Shown in pieces: positions 1 to 8,469 of a stretch of DNA of 64,000 nucleotides. The stretch spans positions 104,549 through 168,548 of the forward strand of contig NZ_BMUT01000003.1 in assembly GCF_014650335.1 (NCBI RefSeq). Direction: 5' to 3'. This DNA comes from Streptomyces hiroshimensis. Lineage in GTDB: Bacteria > Actinomycetota > Actinomycetes > Streptomycetales > Streptomycetaceae. The notes under the pieces were generated by a model that was not told the DNA's origin, did no database searches, and saw nothing but the letters and a program-made list of their open reading frames with translations. Every line of letters starts with the position of its first letter. The first letter of the stretch is position 1. A program made the translations under genes and the position numbers.

Positions 1-924
1 CCGCCCGCGCCACCAGTCCACCGTCGCCCCGACCTGCTCGTCGACCGGGGTCGCCCGTACCGCGAATTCGGTCTCGTAAGCGCTTGAATCCACCACGAAC
101 GGACGGTCGAACTGGTAGCGGATCTCCTTCAGTTCGCGAATCAGCGGGGAGAACAACGCCACGACACCCAGCAGGGCCGGGGAGAGCCTGCGTACGGCGA
201 CCGGACCCGAACCCGCCCGGGCGGCAAGGCGGTCGGTCATCTCCCGTATGGACAGCGCGGGTTCCGTCGGGACGTGCCAGGCCCGCCCCCAGGCCCGCTC
301 CTCGCCCGCGACCTCGGCCAGGGCCCTGGCCACGTCGGGCAGATAGCTCCAGCTGTGCGGGGCGTCCGGATCCCCGAGCGCGGAAACCGGCTTGCCGCGC
401 AGCAGGCGTGGCATGAGCCGCGCGGCCAGGTGCCCGCCGTCGGTCACGCCGGGCCCGAAGAAGTCCGAGGCCCGCACTTCGACCGCCTTGATACGACCTT
501 GCTCGTGCAGGTTCTGCGCCTGCTCCCAGACTGCGGCGCGTACCCGTCCCTTCGGGCCGGTCGCGGTGAGCGGCAGCTTCTCGGCCATGGGCCCGTCGAC
601 CGGTCCGTAACCGTAGAGGTTGCCCAGCATGACCAGGACGGCTCCGGTGGCCTCGGCCGCCGCGCAGAGCGACTTCGCCAGCGGCGGCCAGTCGCTCGCC
701 CAGCGGTGGTACGGCGGTGCGGCACAGCTGAAGATCGCGGCAGCGCCCTGTGCCGCCTCGGTCAGACGCTTGCCGTCCGTCGCGTCCAGCGCGACGTGCT
801 CGATGCCGGGCTCCGGGCTCCGCCCCGACCTGGTGACAACCCGTACCGCATGACCCTGTTCGGCCAGCAGCCGAGCAGTGGCCGCCCCGGCGGCCCCGAA
901 ACCCACAACGACGTAAAGACTCAC
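1..924 (-). CDS. NAD(P)-dependent epimerase/dehydratase family protein, C-terminus cut by window edge
   Basis: Extended short-chain dehydrogenase/epimerase family, which binds NAD(P) through an N-terminal Rossmann fold and acts on sugars or other small substrates in the cytosol. The start is a GTG at 924, followed by a hydrophobic strand and the glycine-rich motif GFGAAG (about residues 8-13). The family-typical NLYGYGP segment lies near residue 105. The frame stays open for 308 codons to the first base of the window, so the C-terminus is missing. GC-rich third positions fit a real gene. Family is clear; the substrate cannot be told. Confidence 0.85.
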   Translation of the reverse strand, partial: MSLYVVVGFGAAGAATARLLAEQGHAVRVVTRSGRSPEPGIEHVALDATDGKRLTEAAQGAAAIFSCAAPPYHRWASDWPPLAKSLCAAAEATGAVLVMLGNLYGYGPVDGPMAEKLPLTATGPKGRVRAAVWEQAQNLHEQGRIKAVEVRASDFFGPGVTDGGHLAARLMPRLLRGKPVSALGDPDAPHSWSYLPDVARALAEVAGEERAWGRAWHVPTEPALSIREMTDRLAARAGSGPVAVRRLSPALLGVVALFSPLIRELKEIRYQFDRPFVVDSSAYETEFAVRATPVDEQVGATVDWWRGR

Positions 925-998
925 GCACGCACACTAGCGCGAGTGCGTATGCGTGGGCCGGGCCCGGAGCCGGCCCGGCCACGGCGCCCCTGCCGGGG

Positions 999-2048
999 TC
1001 AGGGCTCGATCCGGAGCCGGTCGCCGAGGAAGGTGGCCCGGCCGCTGGTGGTGTGTCCGTCCCACACGTGACCCCGCCCCCCGTAACGGGGAGAGAAATA
1101 GTGGTAAGGGACGTTACCGGCGATGAACTCGCCGATGCCGTCCAGATAGGCGTCCAGGTCCGGGTGGCGCCCCGGGGTCTCCTTGACGGCGTCGGCGAGG
1201 TGGTGGAGGCGTCGTTCGTGGTCGGCGATCAGTTCGCACAGGGCGTCGGTGGCTTCCTGGAGGCTCAGCCCTTGGTGGAAGTGCAGGATGCCCAGGGCGT
1301 TGAAGGGCCATTGCCCTTCGCGGCATTCACGGCCGAAGGAGAAGAGGTCGTTGACCAGTGCCGAGTGGAGCACCGCAAGCTCGCGTGCCTGCTGCATGTC
1401 CGGGCTGTCCAGCAGGTCGTCGGGGAGGTCCAGGCCCAGCACGTGGTCGATCATCGCGGTGAAGGGCCGGGCCCCGATGGCGTAGCCGCGTACGGGCAGG
1501 TACTCCTCGACGGTCAGCCGGCGGCCGGTGCGATGGATCTCGGCGGCCATGGCTTCGCCGGCGAAATAGTCGCGCACACCCGCACACACCCGCGCACGCT
1601 GCCGCGGACGCATCGGGGCCGTGAGTGCCTGCCAGGCCCGGCCCGTCATGACGGCCTGCGGATCGTCGGCCGGTGCTGCTTCGCCTGCCACGATGCGCAG
1701 GACGGCGGCGGACATCGCGGCGGACCGGTCGGGTCGCAGACCGCGCTGCATGTCGGTCATGAGGTTGTCGCACACGGATACACAGACCGTGAGGTCAGCG
1801 GCGTGACGCACCCGGTCCGTGCGGCCGCGCGGGTATACCCGGCACGGCCAGTGCTCGTGTCGCATGGAGACGAAGACGTCGATCCAGTCCGCTTCGAGGC
1901 CCATCAGCTTCAGGTGCTGCCTGGTCCAGGTGTCCGAGGCGATGCGGATGGCCTCGTGATCGGGATGGAGCCCGGCTTTCAGGCTGACCAGCAGTTCGGG
2001 GACACGCACGGTGTGACCTAAGGGGTCCGTGCGAGGTGTGACGGTCAT
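999..2048 (-). CDS. Class I terpene synthase family protein with atypical first metal motif and a TTA codon
   Basis: 349 residues, the usual length of a bacterial class I terpene cyclase, which ionises a prenyl diphosphate with Mg2+ and cyclises it. The NSE metal motif is intact (NDLFSFGRE, residues 233-241) and the RY pair that senses diphosphate is at 321-322. The first, Asp-rich motif is unusual: D94-N-L-M-T-D99, with Asn where the second Asp is normal. The ATG at 2048 has a good AGGAGG ribosome site, so the longer open frame upstream is not used. It lies 44 bp downstream of a cis-prenyltransferase on the same strand, which probably makes its substrate. Codon 10 is TTA (2019-2021), implying bldA-dependent translation. 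The product is unknown. Confidence 0.85.
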   Translation of the reverse strand: MTVTPRTDPLGHTVRVPELLVSLKAGLHPDHEAIRIASDTWTRQHLKLMGLEADWIDVFVSMRHEHWPCRVYPRGRTDRVRHAADLTVCVSVCDNLMTDMQRGLRPDRSAAMSAAVLRIVAGEAAPADDPQAVMTGRAWQALTAPMRPRQRARVCAGVRDYFAGEAMAAEIHRTGRRLTVEEYLPVRGYAIGARPFTAMIDHVLGLDLPDDLLDSPDMQQARELAVLHSALVNDLFSFGRECREGQWPFNALGILHFHQGLSLQEATDALCELIADHERRLHHLADAVKETPGRHPDLDAYLDGIGEFIAGNVPYHYFSPRYGGRGHVWDGHTTSGRATFLGDRLRIEP

Positions 2049-2092
2049 GGCGCCCTCCTCCTGCGATGACGGAACCTCTGGGGGGTCCGGAC

Positions 2093-2872
2093 TCAACGGC
2101 CGTAACGGCGGTGCCGTGCCGCGTAGGAGTCCAGTGCCGTGCGGAAGTCGGCCCGGGTGAAAGCGGGCCAGGGGACGTCGCAGAAGTGGAACTCGGAGCA
2201 CGCCGTCTGCCACAGCAGGAATCCCGAGAGCCGGTGCTCTCCCGAGGTCCGGATGATGAGGTCGGGGTCTGCCTGGTGGCGGGTGTAGAGGTGCTCCGCG
2301 ATCAGGACCTGCCAGATGTTCGCCGGGTCGCCGTCGTCGTCGGGGAGAGCGATGCCGGCACACAGTATCTGCCGCACCGCGTGGGCGATTTCACGGCGGC
2401 CGTCGTAGCCGACGGCGATGTTCACGGTCATGCCCGGTGCTCCGCGGCCGATGTCGTGGGCCCGCTCCATGCTCGCGCGCAGGTGGCCGGGCAGCACCTC
2501 GAGGTCGCCTATCGGGTTGACCGCCCATCGCCTGCGGGCGGCGAGGTTCTCGATGGTCTCGCCGATCAGCGGCAGCAGGCCGGCCAGTTCCCGCTCGGAC
2601 CGCTGCAGATTGTCGATGGACAACACCCACAGGGTGAGGGTCTCCAGCCCCGCCTCGTCGCCCCACTCGCACACTTCGCCCAGCCGTAAGGCGCCTTCCC
2701 GGTGCCCTTCGACGGCTTCGAGCCCCCGGGCACGTGCCCAGCGGCGGTTGCCGTCCATGATGATGCCGACGTGCTGCGGTGTCAGCCGGGCCCTCGTGGG
2801 GACGGCGCCGACGGAGGAAGTACTGGTTCCTGTCACGACCTGGTTCCTCGCTCTCAGAGCCTGGGCCTTCAC
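2093..2872 (-). CDS. cis-prenyltransferase (UPP synthase family)
   Basis: Condenses isopentenyl diphosphate in Z-configuration onto an allylic diphosphate. About 259 residues. The family signature HVGIIMDGNRRW (residues 34-45, catalytic Asp40) is intact, as are the RTSGEHRLSGF and WQTACSEFHF blocks near the C-terminus and WPAF. I prefer the GTG at 2872, which follows AGGAG by four bases; a TTG at 2899 would add nine residues. Codon 62 is TTA (2687-2689). Sitting directly before a terpene synthase, this copy is more likely to make a short Z-prenyl diphosphate for that cyclase than the C55 cell-wall carrier, which a housekeeping copy normally makes. That role is inferred from position. Confidence 0.88.
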   Translation of the reverse strand: MKAQALRARNQVVTGTSTSSVGAVPTRARLTPQHVGIIMDGNRRWARARGLEAVEGHREGALRLGEVCEWGDEAGLETLTLWVLSIDNLQRSERELAGLLPLIGETIENLAARRRWAVNPIGDLEVLPGHLRASMERAHDIGRGAPGMTVNIAVGYDGRREIAHAVRQILCAGIALPDDDGDPANIWQVLIAEHLYTRHQADPDLIIRTSGEHRLSGFLLWQTACSEFHFCDVPWPAFTRADFRTALDSYAARHRRYGR

Positions 2873-3179
2873 CTCACTCCTGTCGGCCCGGGACAGCAAT
2901 CACCCTCACGGGGGGCGTGCGGGCCAACCGGCGCAAAAACGCGTGCCTCTTGGAGATTCCTCGTGAGGCGTGCCCTCGTGAACCGCTTCTCGCACGCCCG
3001 CGGCAATGGTGGACGGGTACGGCGAAGTAAGGCACCTGGGTGCCTCACTTCAGCGTCAGGAGGGCGCGTGCGCGGTCTTCGGCACTGCGTGCCGGTCTCC
3101 GGGCGCCTCCCGTTCACTTCCCCGTGTCCCTCCCGTCCGCTTCCCCATGCCGGGGTTTTCCGGCGGAGCTCCCGGTGCG
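2873..3179. other. Intergenic region, 307 bp
   Basis: No gene seen. It holds the hairpin at 3024-3051 and, nearer to 2872, the presumed promoter and leader of the cis-prenyltransferase gene. I could not pick out convincing -35/-10 boxes. Confidence 0.6.
3024..3051 (-). terminator. Hairpin, probable terminator
   Basis: Two 13-base arms (3024-3036 and 3039-3051) pair with one G-U in the minus-strand transcript. It lies about 130 bp past the end of the SHOCT-protein gene and 150 bp before the cis-prenyltransferase gene. There is no U-tract, as is common in Streptomyces terminators. Confidence 0.5.
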
Positions 3180-3596
3180 TCAGTGCAGGATCTTCTCCTT
3201 CGCCCGGCGGAATTCCTCGTCGGTGATGTCGCCTCTGGCGCGGATCTCCGAGAGTTTCATGAGCTCGTCCGCCTGGCTTCTGCGGTCCGTTCCTCCGGCC
3301 GCTTCACGGATGTACTGGTCGAACGCCTCCTGCTGCGCCTGGAGGTGGCGCCGCTCCCGGGTGCCCATGCTCCGGCCCCGGGCGAGGATGTAGACGAACA
3401 CGCCCAGGAAGGGCAGCACGATGGTGAGGATGAGCCAGCCTGTCTTGGCCCATCCGCTCAGTGTGTCGTCGCGGAAGATGTCGGCGATCACACGGAACAG
3501 CAGGATGAACCACGAAACCCACAGGACTATCCAGAGGACGGTCCAGAAGGCGCCCAGAAGTGGGTAGTCGTAGGCCAGATAGACGTTTTCATTCAT
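3180..3596 (-). CDS. SHOCT-domain membrane protein
   Basis: 138 residues. Two membrane segments (about 15-38 and 52-72) resemble the PLD-nuclease N-terminal (PLDc_N) region. A charged linker follows, then a C-terminal SHOCT motif (residues 108-137) with the typical LSEIRARGDITDEEF pattern. SHOCT domains are short helical modules often joined to membrane or toxin-like parts; biochemical function is unknown. The ATG overlaps the end of the upstream membrane-protein gene by 8 bp, so the two are translationally coupled and probably work together at the membrane. Confidence 0.85.
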   Translation of the reverse strand: MNENVYLAYDYPLLGAFWTVLWIVLWVSWFILLFRVIADIFRDDTLSGWAKTGWLILTIVLPFLGVFVYILARGRSMGTRERRHLQAQQEAFDQYIREAAGGTDRRSQADELMKLSEIRARGDITDEEFRRAKEKILH

Positions 3597-4965
3597 GATC
3601 TGGGTCCTTTTCCGGTGCAGTGTCGTGTGCGGTTCCGTGGGGTGCGGTGCCCTGTGCCGCGGGGACGTGCGTCGCGGAGGCGGCGCCGAGGATCGCGAGG
3701 GCGGCCAGGACGAGGACGGTGATGCCGAGGACCAGGGCCACGACCGCCGCGGTGGGGTAGTTCCAGAGGAGCAGGGCCACTGCCGCCGCCGCGATGACGA
3801 TGCCCGTGGTCCAGCGCCGGTGCGTCTCCAGCCAGTGGCCCGTGGCGCCGGTGCGCAGACCGGAGCGGGCCATGGCCCGGCCGGTGGCGCCGGTGCCCCG
3901 GGAGGTCGTCGAGCGGATGAACCGGGCGCCGCGTCCGGGGCCGTAGAGGTATCCGGCCAGTGCCGTGATGACCGCGATGACGAGGACCGTGCGGGTGCTG
4001 TTGCGCAGGAAGCGGACGAAGGTGTCGTAGGCCGCGGCCGCCGCGGCCGGGGGCAGCGCCGTGGGCGGGACGGAGTCCAGGTAGATGTGTCGTGCGACGG
4101 CGAGCCCCACGAGGAGCAGCAGCATCATCACGCCGACGCCGGTGGCCGCGGCCATGAGCGTCACCCTGTGCGCGGGCGCCGACCACACGGCGAGTGCGGC
4201 CAGGACGATGACCGCGACGGGCAGCCATGTGCCGACGACGTCGAGCAGGCGCATGGCGGCCTGGGCGTCGTCGAGCTTGTCGGTGCGGAAGAGAGTGATC
4301 TGCTTGTCGACGTCGGGGATCTTCGCGGCCTTCTCGTAGCCTTCGTCGACCAGCTTCTGCCGGACCTTGTCCACGACCGTGCCCAGGTCCAGGACGACGG
4401 CATCGCCTTTGGCCTGCACGGCGCTGTTGCCCTCGCCGGTGAGCGTCTTGACGACGGCTGCGTGGGCCCGCCGGTTCGCTTCGTCCCACAGCTGCGCGAA
4501 CTGGTCGCTCGTGACGACCTTGTCGACCACCTTGTGGACGACCGTGGTGAGGCCCTCCTTCAGGGGGCCTGCGAGGAGGTGCGACTTGTCCACGATCGCC
4601 GGTGGGGCGTCGGTCTTGGCGAGCGCCCCGGAGAGCGCGTCCGTGATGCCCTTGACGTCGACGTTGTCGACCACGCGGGTGGTCAGCCGGTCCGTGACGG
4701 CGTTCTGTACGGAGGGATCTTTGGCCAATGGTGCGACGGTCTGGACGTAGCGGTCGGTGTCCGAGACCTGGCTGTCGGCCCAGGCCGCCACGACCGCCAG
4801 CGGCGAGAGCACGAAGGCGAGAACCAGCAGGACGGATGTCGTCGCGTAACGCAGCCGCCGGTGGTGCAGGGCCTCGCGTTCGCGCAGACGCCGGTAGTGG
4901 TCGCGTTCGCCCGGGGTGAGGGGGCGGTCGTCGGACGGGGGACCCGGAGCTCGGGGCGCGTTCAT
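3589..4965 (-). CDS. Large integral membrane protein, function unknown
   Basis: 458 residues. A charged N-terminus precedes a membrane segment at about 43-65. A long extracellular-type region (66-240) repeats short helices with DKVVT and VDKVRQKLVDEG patterns. Four or more further membrane segments follow (about 245-265, 273-295, 327-347, 385-440), and the C-terminus is charged. This layout is common in actinomycete membrane proteins without assigned function. The ATG at 4965 has a GGAGG site. It is coupled to the SHOCT membrane protein downstream. No catalytic motif is visible. Confidence 0.85.
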   Translation of the reverse strand: MNAPRAPGPPSDDRPLTPGERDHYRRLREREALHHRRLRYATTSVLLVLAFVLSPLAVVAAWADSQVSDTDRYVQTVAPLAKDPSVQNAVTDRLTTRVVDNVDVKGITDALSGALAKTDAPPAIVDKSHLLAGPLKEGLTTVVHKVVDKVVTSDQFAQLWDEANRRAHAAVVKTLTGEGNSAVQAKGDAVVLDLGTVVDKVRQKLVDEGYEKAAKIPDVDKQITLFRTDKLDDAQAAMRLLDVVGTWLPVAVIVLAALAVWSAPAHRVTLMAAATGVGVMMLLLLVGLAVARHIYLDSVPPTALPPAAAAAAYDTFVRFLRNSTRTVLVIAVITALAGYLYGPGRGARFIRSTTSRGTGATGRAMARSGLRTGATGHWLETHRRWTTGIVIAAAAVALLLWNYPTAAVVALVLGITVLVLAALAILGAASATHVPAAQGTAPHGTAHDTAPEKDPDHE

Positions 4966-5089
4966 GCCTGCTCCCTCCTGGCCGGCGGGGTGCCGGGCGC
5001 GGCGGCGGTCTCAGTCGCAGCCTCGCCGGAGCCCGGTCCCCGTCGCATCACCCGTAGCGGGCGAGCCGGGCCCGGGTGGCGTGCACTCG

Positions 5090-5287
5090 TCATTCCGGCA
5101 GGCGCCGCATCTCCTCGACCCGCAGTCCGAGGTCCTGGAAGCGGGCGAGGATCCCGTACAGATGGGCCTCGTCCGTGACCGTGCCGAAGAACCGCGTCTG
5201 CCGTGGGAGCGGTTCTGCCACCAGGTCCGGGAACGTTTCGGCCAGGAGAAGGGAGACGCTGCCGGTCACGCGGAATTCGTAGCGCAT
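5090..5287 (-). CDS. Small conserved-looking protein, 65 residues
   Basis: A 65-residue protein with alternating strand/helix pattern (MRYEFRVTGSVS... LYGILARFQDLGLRVEEMRRL). Strong G/C bias at third positions supports coding. It resembles small ACT/ferredoxin-like two-strand-helix modules in layout only, and I do not recognise the family. It stands alone between the membrane-protein pair and the LAL regulator, with a striking repeat just upstream (5309-5350). Confidence 0.7.
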   Translation of the reverse strand: MRYEFRVTGSVSLLLAETFPDLVAEPLPRQTRFFGTVTDEAHLYGILARFQDLGLRVEEMRRLPE

Positions 5288-5308
5288 GGTCGTGCCGCTT
5301 CCACCGCC

Positions 5309-5350
5309 GGAGAACAGAACGTCTGGAGAACAGAGCGTCTGGAGAACTGG
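5309..5350. repeat. 16-bp tandem repeat with internal dyads upstream of the 65-residue gene
   Basis: Two full copies (GGAGAACAGARCGTCT at 5309-5324 and 5325-5340) and a partial third (5341-5350). Each copy, with the first base of the next, contains the dyad CAGA-N3-TCTG. It sits 22-63 bp upstream of the minus-strand start at 5287, where an operator or promoter would be. Confidence 0.55.
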
Positions 5351-5430
5351 GCTTCTTCGGTCACAGGCTGCGCCGGCCGGGTGCCCGGGCCACCACCCGG
5401 AACGGGTGGGAACGGCCGGGCCGGGCGGCG

Positions 5431-8145
5431 TCAGAGGATGTGCAGTTCCCTCCCCCGTTCCACGGCGTCACGGCGCCGGGAGACGCACAGCTTGCGGTAG
5501 ACGCTGCGCAGATGGGTCTTCACGGTGTTGACGGAGAGGGTGAGCTCGTCGGCGATCTCGTCGGTGGACATCATCTTCTGCACGCACAGGAGCACATCGC
5601 GTTCGCGGTTGCTGAGGGGCTGTACGGGTCCCGGGAGATCCCTGCCCCCGTGCGCGGTGAGCCAGGTGTCCCGGGCCTGTGCGGCAGCGGTGCCGCCGGC
5701 CCCCTCCAGCAGGTGGCGCAGCCAGGGGCCGGCTTCGGCGAAGGGCCGGCGCAGCCGCTCGGGCCGGGCGGTGTCCAGCGCCCTGCCGAGCAGGCACTGA
5801 GCGGTCGCCCGGTCGCCTGCCAGGAGCGCGGCATGGGCCCGCAGCAGCTGGATCCCCACCCGGTCCGGCAGGCCCAGGTGCGGGGAGTCCTCGGCGCGGT
5901 CCAGCAGCCGCACGGCCCTGGCGGCGCGACCGGCGGCGAAGTGGGCGCGGGCGAGGGCGACGAGGGGCGCCGGTCCGCCGGCGGGGGTGCCGTGCAGCGC
6001 GGCGACGGCTGCCCGGTGCTCCCCTCGCGCCAGTGCCACGGCCGAGCGCGCGAGAGCGATCCGCTGGGTGGGCCACGGCTCGTCGCTCCCGCCCGGGCGG
6101 CAAAGAGCGGTGAGGGCCTCCTCGCGGCGTCCGCCGACCAGCTCCAGGCGGGACCGGAGCACGGCCGCCTCGGTGGCCAGGACCGGGTCCTCGTCCACGT
6201 CACGGCATGCGAGGGCCTGTTCCAGCCGGCGGTGGGCGACTCCCGGGTCGTCCCGTTCGAAGGCCGCTTCGGCCCATGCGAGGTATGCGGCCCCGGAACG
6301 GTGGTCCGCCGTGATGCCGTGCTGGTCGGCGATCACCAGCGAGCGCAGCGCATGGTCTTCCGCCGCGGTCAGGTCGCCCTCGGCACTCTCGGCCAGGGCC
6401 AGCAGGCCGAGGGACATGTGCCGTACGGGGAGCGTCGCCTCGGTCGCGCGGACACCGGCGGCCTCGCCGCAGAGGCGGCGGGCCTCGGCGAGCCGGCCGG
6501 ATCCCAGAAGGGCCCTGGCGAGCCCGTGGAGCCGTAGCGCCTCGATCTCGGGGTGCGCCCGGATGCACTCGGGCGGTATCCGCTGCATCAAGTCCGAGAC
6601 GGCGCGTGCCGTTTCCTGGGCCGGCCGCCCTTCCGTCTGCGGTTCGCACAGCAGGCGCAGCAGCGCGTGGGTGAGCGCGGCCTCCGGGTCCGGTGCCGCA
6701 CCGTTCTCACCGTGCCCGCCGTCCTCACCGCCCCCGCCCTTCCCGCCGTTCCCGCGCAGGTGCCGCTCGGCCACGGCGAGGCGCTCGCGGCAGCCGGCGC
6801 GGTCGTGGCGGGCCAGCCGGCACGCGGCTGCCACCAGGGCCGCATCGGCTCCCGGCACGGAGGCCGGCATACGGGAGAAGGCCCGTTCGACGCGTTCGGC
6901 CTGCGGAGCGGCGAGCACGGCCCCGACCAGCAGCCGGTGGACGGCCTCGGAGGCGCCGTACTGCCAGTCACCCGCCTCCGCGGCGTGCTCCAGCGCCTCG
7001 GTGACGCGGCCCGCCCCGGCCAGCCACCGGGCGGCCCGGGCATGGAGCCGCGGTACGAGGCCGGGGTGCCGGATCCGCAGCCGGGTGCGGAGCACCTCGG
7101 CGAACAGCGGGTGGATCCGGCACCAGGCCGTGCCGGGGACGGGCTCGACGAAGGCGTTCTCGCGCGTGAGCCTCGCAAGCACCGCCTCGGCGTCCCTGCG
7201 CCCGGTCAGGGCGTTCACCAGGTCCGGGTGGAGCCGGTCCAGGACACTGGAGCGCAGCAACAGCTCCTGCACGGCGGTGGGCCGGGCGTCGAGCACTTCG
7301 GCGAGGAGGTAGTCGGAGACCGCCTGTTCGGAGGCCGTGAACGAGCGGGTGAAGCCGGCCGGATCGCCGGTGCGCCGCATGGCCAGGGCACACAGCCGCA
7401 GGCCGGCGGCCCATCCTTCGGTGCGCTGTGTGAGGGCGCGGACGGCGTCGTCCCCCGGCGTGAGGTCGTGCCTGCGCAGCAGCACGGCCGCCTCGTGCGG
7501 GGTGAAGGCCAGGTCGGCGCCGCGGATCTCCGTCATCCGGTCCCCGGCCCGGTAGCGGTGGAGCGGCAGCAAGGGGTCCACCCGGCTGGTCACGACCAGC
7601 CGCAGCAGGGGCCCGCAGTGGTCGAGGAGGAATTCCAGACCGGCCGGCACCCGGCGGCCCGCCACCTTCTCGAAGCCGTCGAGCACCAGGACCACGGGGC
7701 CGGGCAGGCGTTCCGTCGCAGCGGCCAGCCGGGTCAGCAGGGAGGTGCCGACGCCGCCGGGGCAGGCGGGCACGGTGACCCCGCCGGGCAGCCGGGTGAG
7801 GGCACGCCGCAGGGCTTCCACGACGTAGCTCCAGAAGACGCCCGGCGCGGCGTCGTGCGCGTCGAGCGTCAGCCACGCCACGGCTCCGGGTGGTGCGCCG
7901 TCCCGCGTCCAGGCGGCGGCGAGGGTGGTCTTCCCCGCGCCGGCCGGGCCGGTGATCAGGGTCAGCGGACCGTTGGCTCCGTCGCCGAGCCTGCCGAGCA
8001 GCCGGCGCCGGGGCACGTGGGCCCGGGGAGCAGCGGGTACCGAGAATTTCGCGTCGAGCAGGGGATCGCCCGACCACGGGAGCGTCGCCCCGGGCCCGCC
8101 GTCGGAGAGCGGGGGTTCGGAGAGCGGGGGTTCGGTCGGGGGCAT
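5431..8145 (-). CDS. Large ATP-binding LuxR-family (LAL/MalT-like) transcriptional regulator
   Basis: 904 residues from the ATG at 8145. The order is an STAND-type NTPase domain with Walker A GPAGAGKT (residues 66-73) and a Walker B-like LVLDG near 170, a winged-helix region, a long helical-repeat (TPR-like) region, and a C-terminal LuxR helix-turn-helix (about 842-904: LSNRERDVL...SVNTVKTHLRSVYRKL). LAL proteins bind an inducer and ATP, then oligomerise on promoters. A glycine-rich insert (GGKGGGGEDGGHG) interrupts the helical region. It is divergent from the DHA2 exporter and is the obvious candidate to control it. The frame stays open further upstream, but that part is antisense to the exporter and lacks coding character. 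Confidence 0.88.
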   Translation of the reverse strand: MPPTEPPLSEPPLSDGGPGATLPWSGDPLLDAKFSVPAAPRAHVPRRRLLGRLGDGANGPLTLITGPAGAGKTTLAAAWTRDGAPPGAVAWLTLDAHDAAPGVFWSYVVEALRRALTRLPGGVTVPACPGGVGTSLLTRLAAATERLPGPVVLVLDGFEKVAGRRVPAGLEFLLDHCGPLLRLVVTSRVDPLLPLHRYRAGDRMTEIRGADLAFTPHEAAVLLRRHDLTPGDDAVRALTQRTEGWAAGLRLCALAMRRTGDPAGFTRSFTASEQAVSDYLLAEVLDARPTAVQELLLRSSVLDRLHPDLVNALTGRRDAEAVLARLTRENAFVEPVPGTAWCRIHPLFAEVLRTRLRIRHPGLVPRLHARAARWLAGAGRVTEALEHAAEAGDWQYGASEAVHRLLVGAVLAAPQAERVERAFSRMPASVPGADAALVAAACRLARHDRAGCRERLAVAERHLRGNGGKGGGGEDGGHGENGAAPDPEAALTHALLRLLCEPQTEGRPAQETARAVSDLMQRIPPECIRAHPEIEALRLHGLARALLGSGRLAEARRLCGEAAGVRATEATLPVRHMSLGLLALAESAEGDLTAAEDHALRSLVIADQHGITADHRSGAAYLAWAEAAFERDDPGVAHRRLEQALACRDVDEDPVLATEAAVLRSRLELVGGRREEALTALCRPGGSDEPWPTQRIALARSAVALARGEHRAAVAALHGTPAGGPAPLVALARAHFAAGRAARAVRLLDRAEDSPHLGLPDRVGIQLLRAHAALLAGDRATAQCLLGRALDTARPERLRRPFAEAGPWLRHLLEGAGGTAAAQARDTWLTAHGGRDLPGPVQPLSNRERDVLLCVQKMMSTDEIADELTLSVNTVKTHLRSVYRKLCVSRRRDAVERGRELHIL

Positions 8146-8469
8146 CCGATCACCGCCGTGCCATGGGGAAGTGCCGCTCCGGCTGCACGGACCCGCACCG
8201 TGCGTCCGGCCCGCACCGTGCGTCCGGGCCACGTCAGCAGGCCGTTCGCCTCCATCTTCACCCCCTGCGGCCGGTGATCGCACACGGGCCGGGCGGCCGC
8301 GTACGGACGGATCCGTGACCGGCCGGCCCCGGGCCGGCGGGCGACACGCGCTCGCCCAAAACACCCGGCGGTCGCCATGCGGTTCTAGGGTGCGATTGGT
8401 GCGATTGGTGCGATCAAGCGGCCGCTCGCCCGTCACCGGGGCACACCGCAAGGCGAAGAGGGTGCAGGC
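8146..8469. promoter_or_regulatory. Divergent intergenic region between LAL regulator and exporter
   Basis: 324 bp with no gene. It contains a perfect 18-bp tandem repeat (CCCGCACCGTGCGTCCGG at 8192-8209 and 8210-8227). It also holds three 9-bp copies (GTGCGATTG at 8390-8398 and 8399-8407, then GTGCGATCA at 8408-8416) next to a -10-like TAGGGT (8386-8391), upstream of the exporter start. Both promoters must lie here; the repeats are likely regulator sites. Confidence 0.55.

Noticed and set aside
3595..5178. A long plus-strand open frame opposite the membrane-protein gene
   Set aside because: Antisense composition (Arg/Asp/Gly repeats) and no supporting start.
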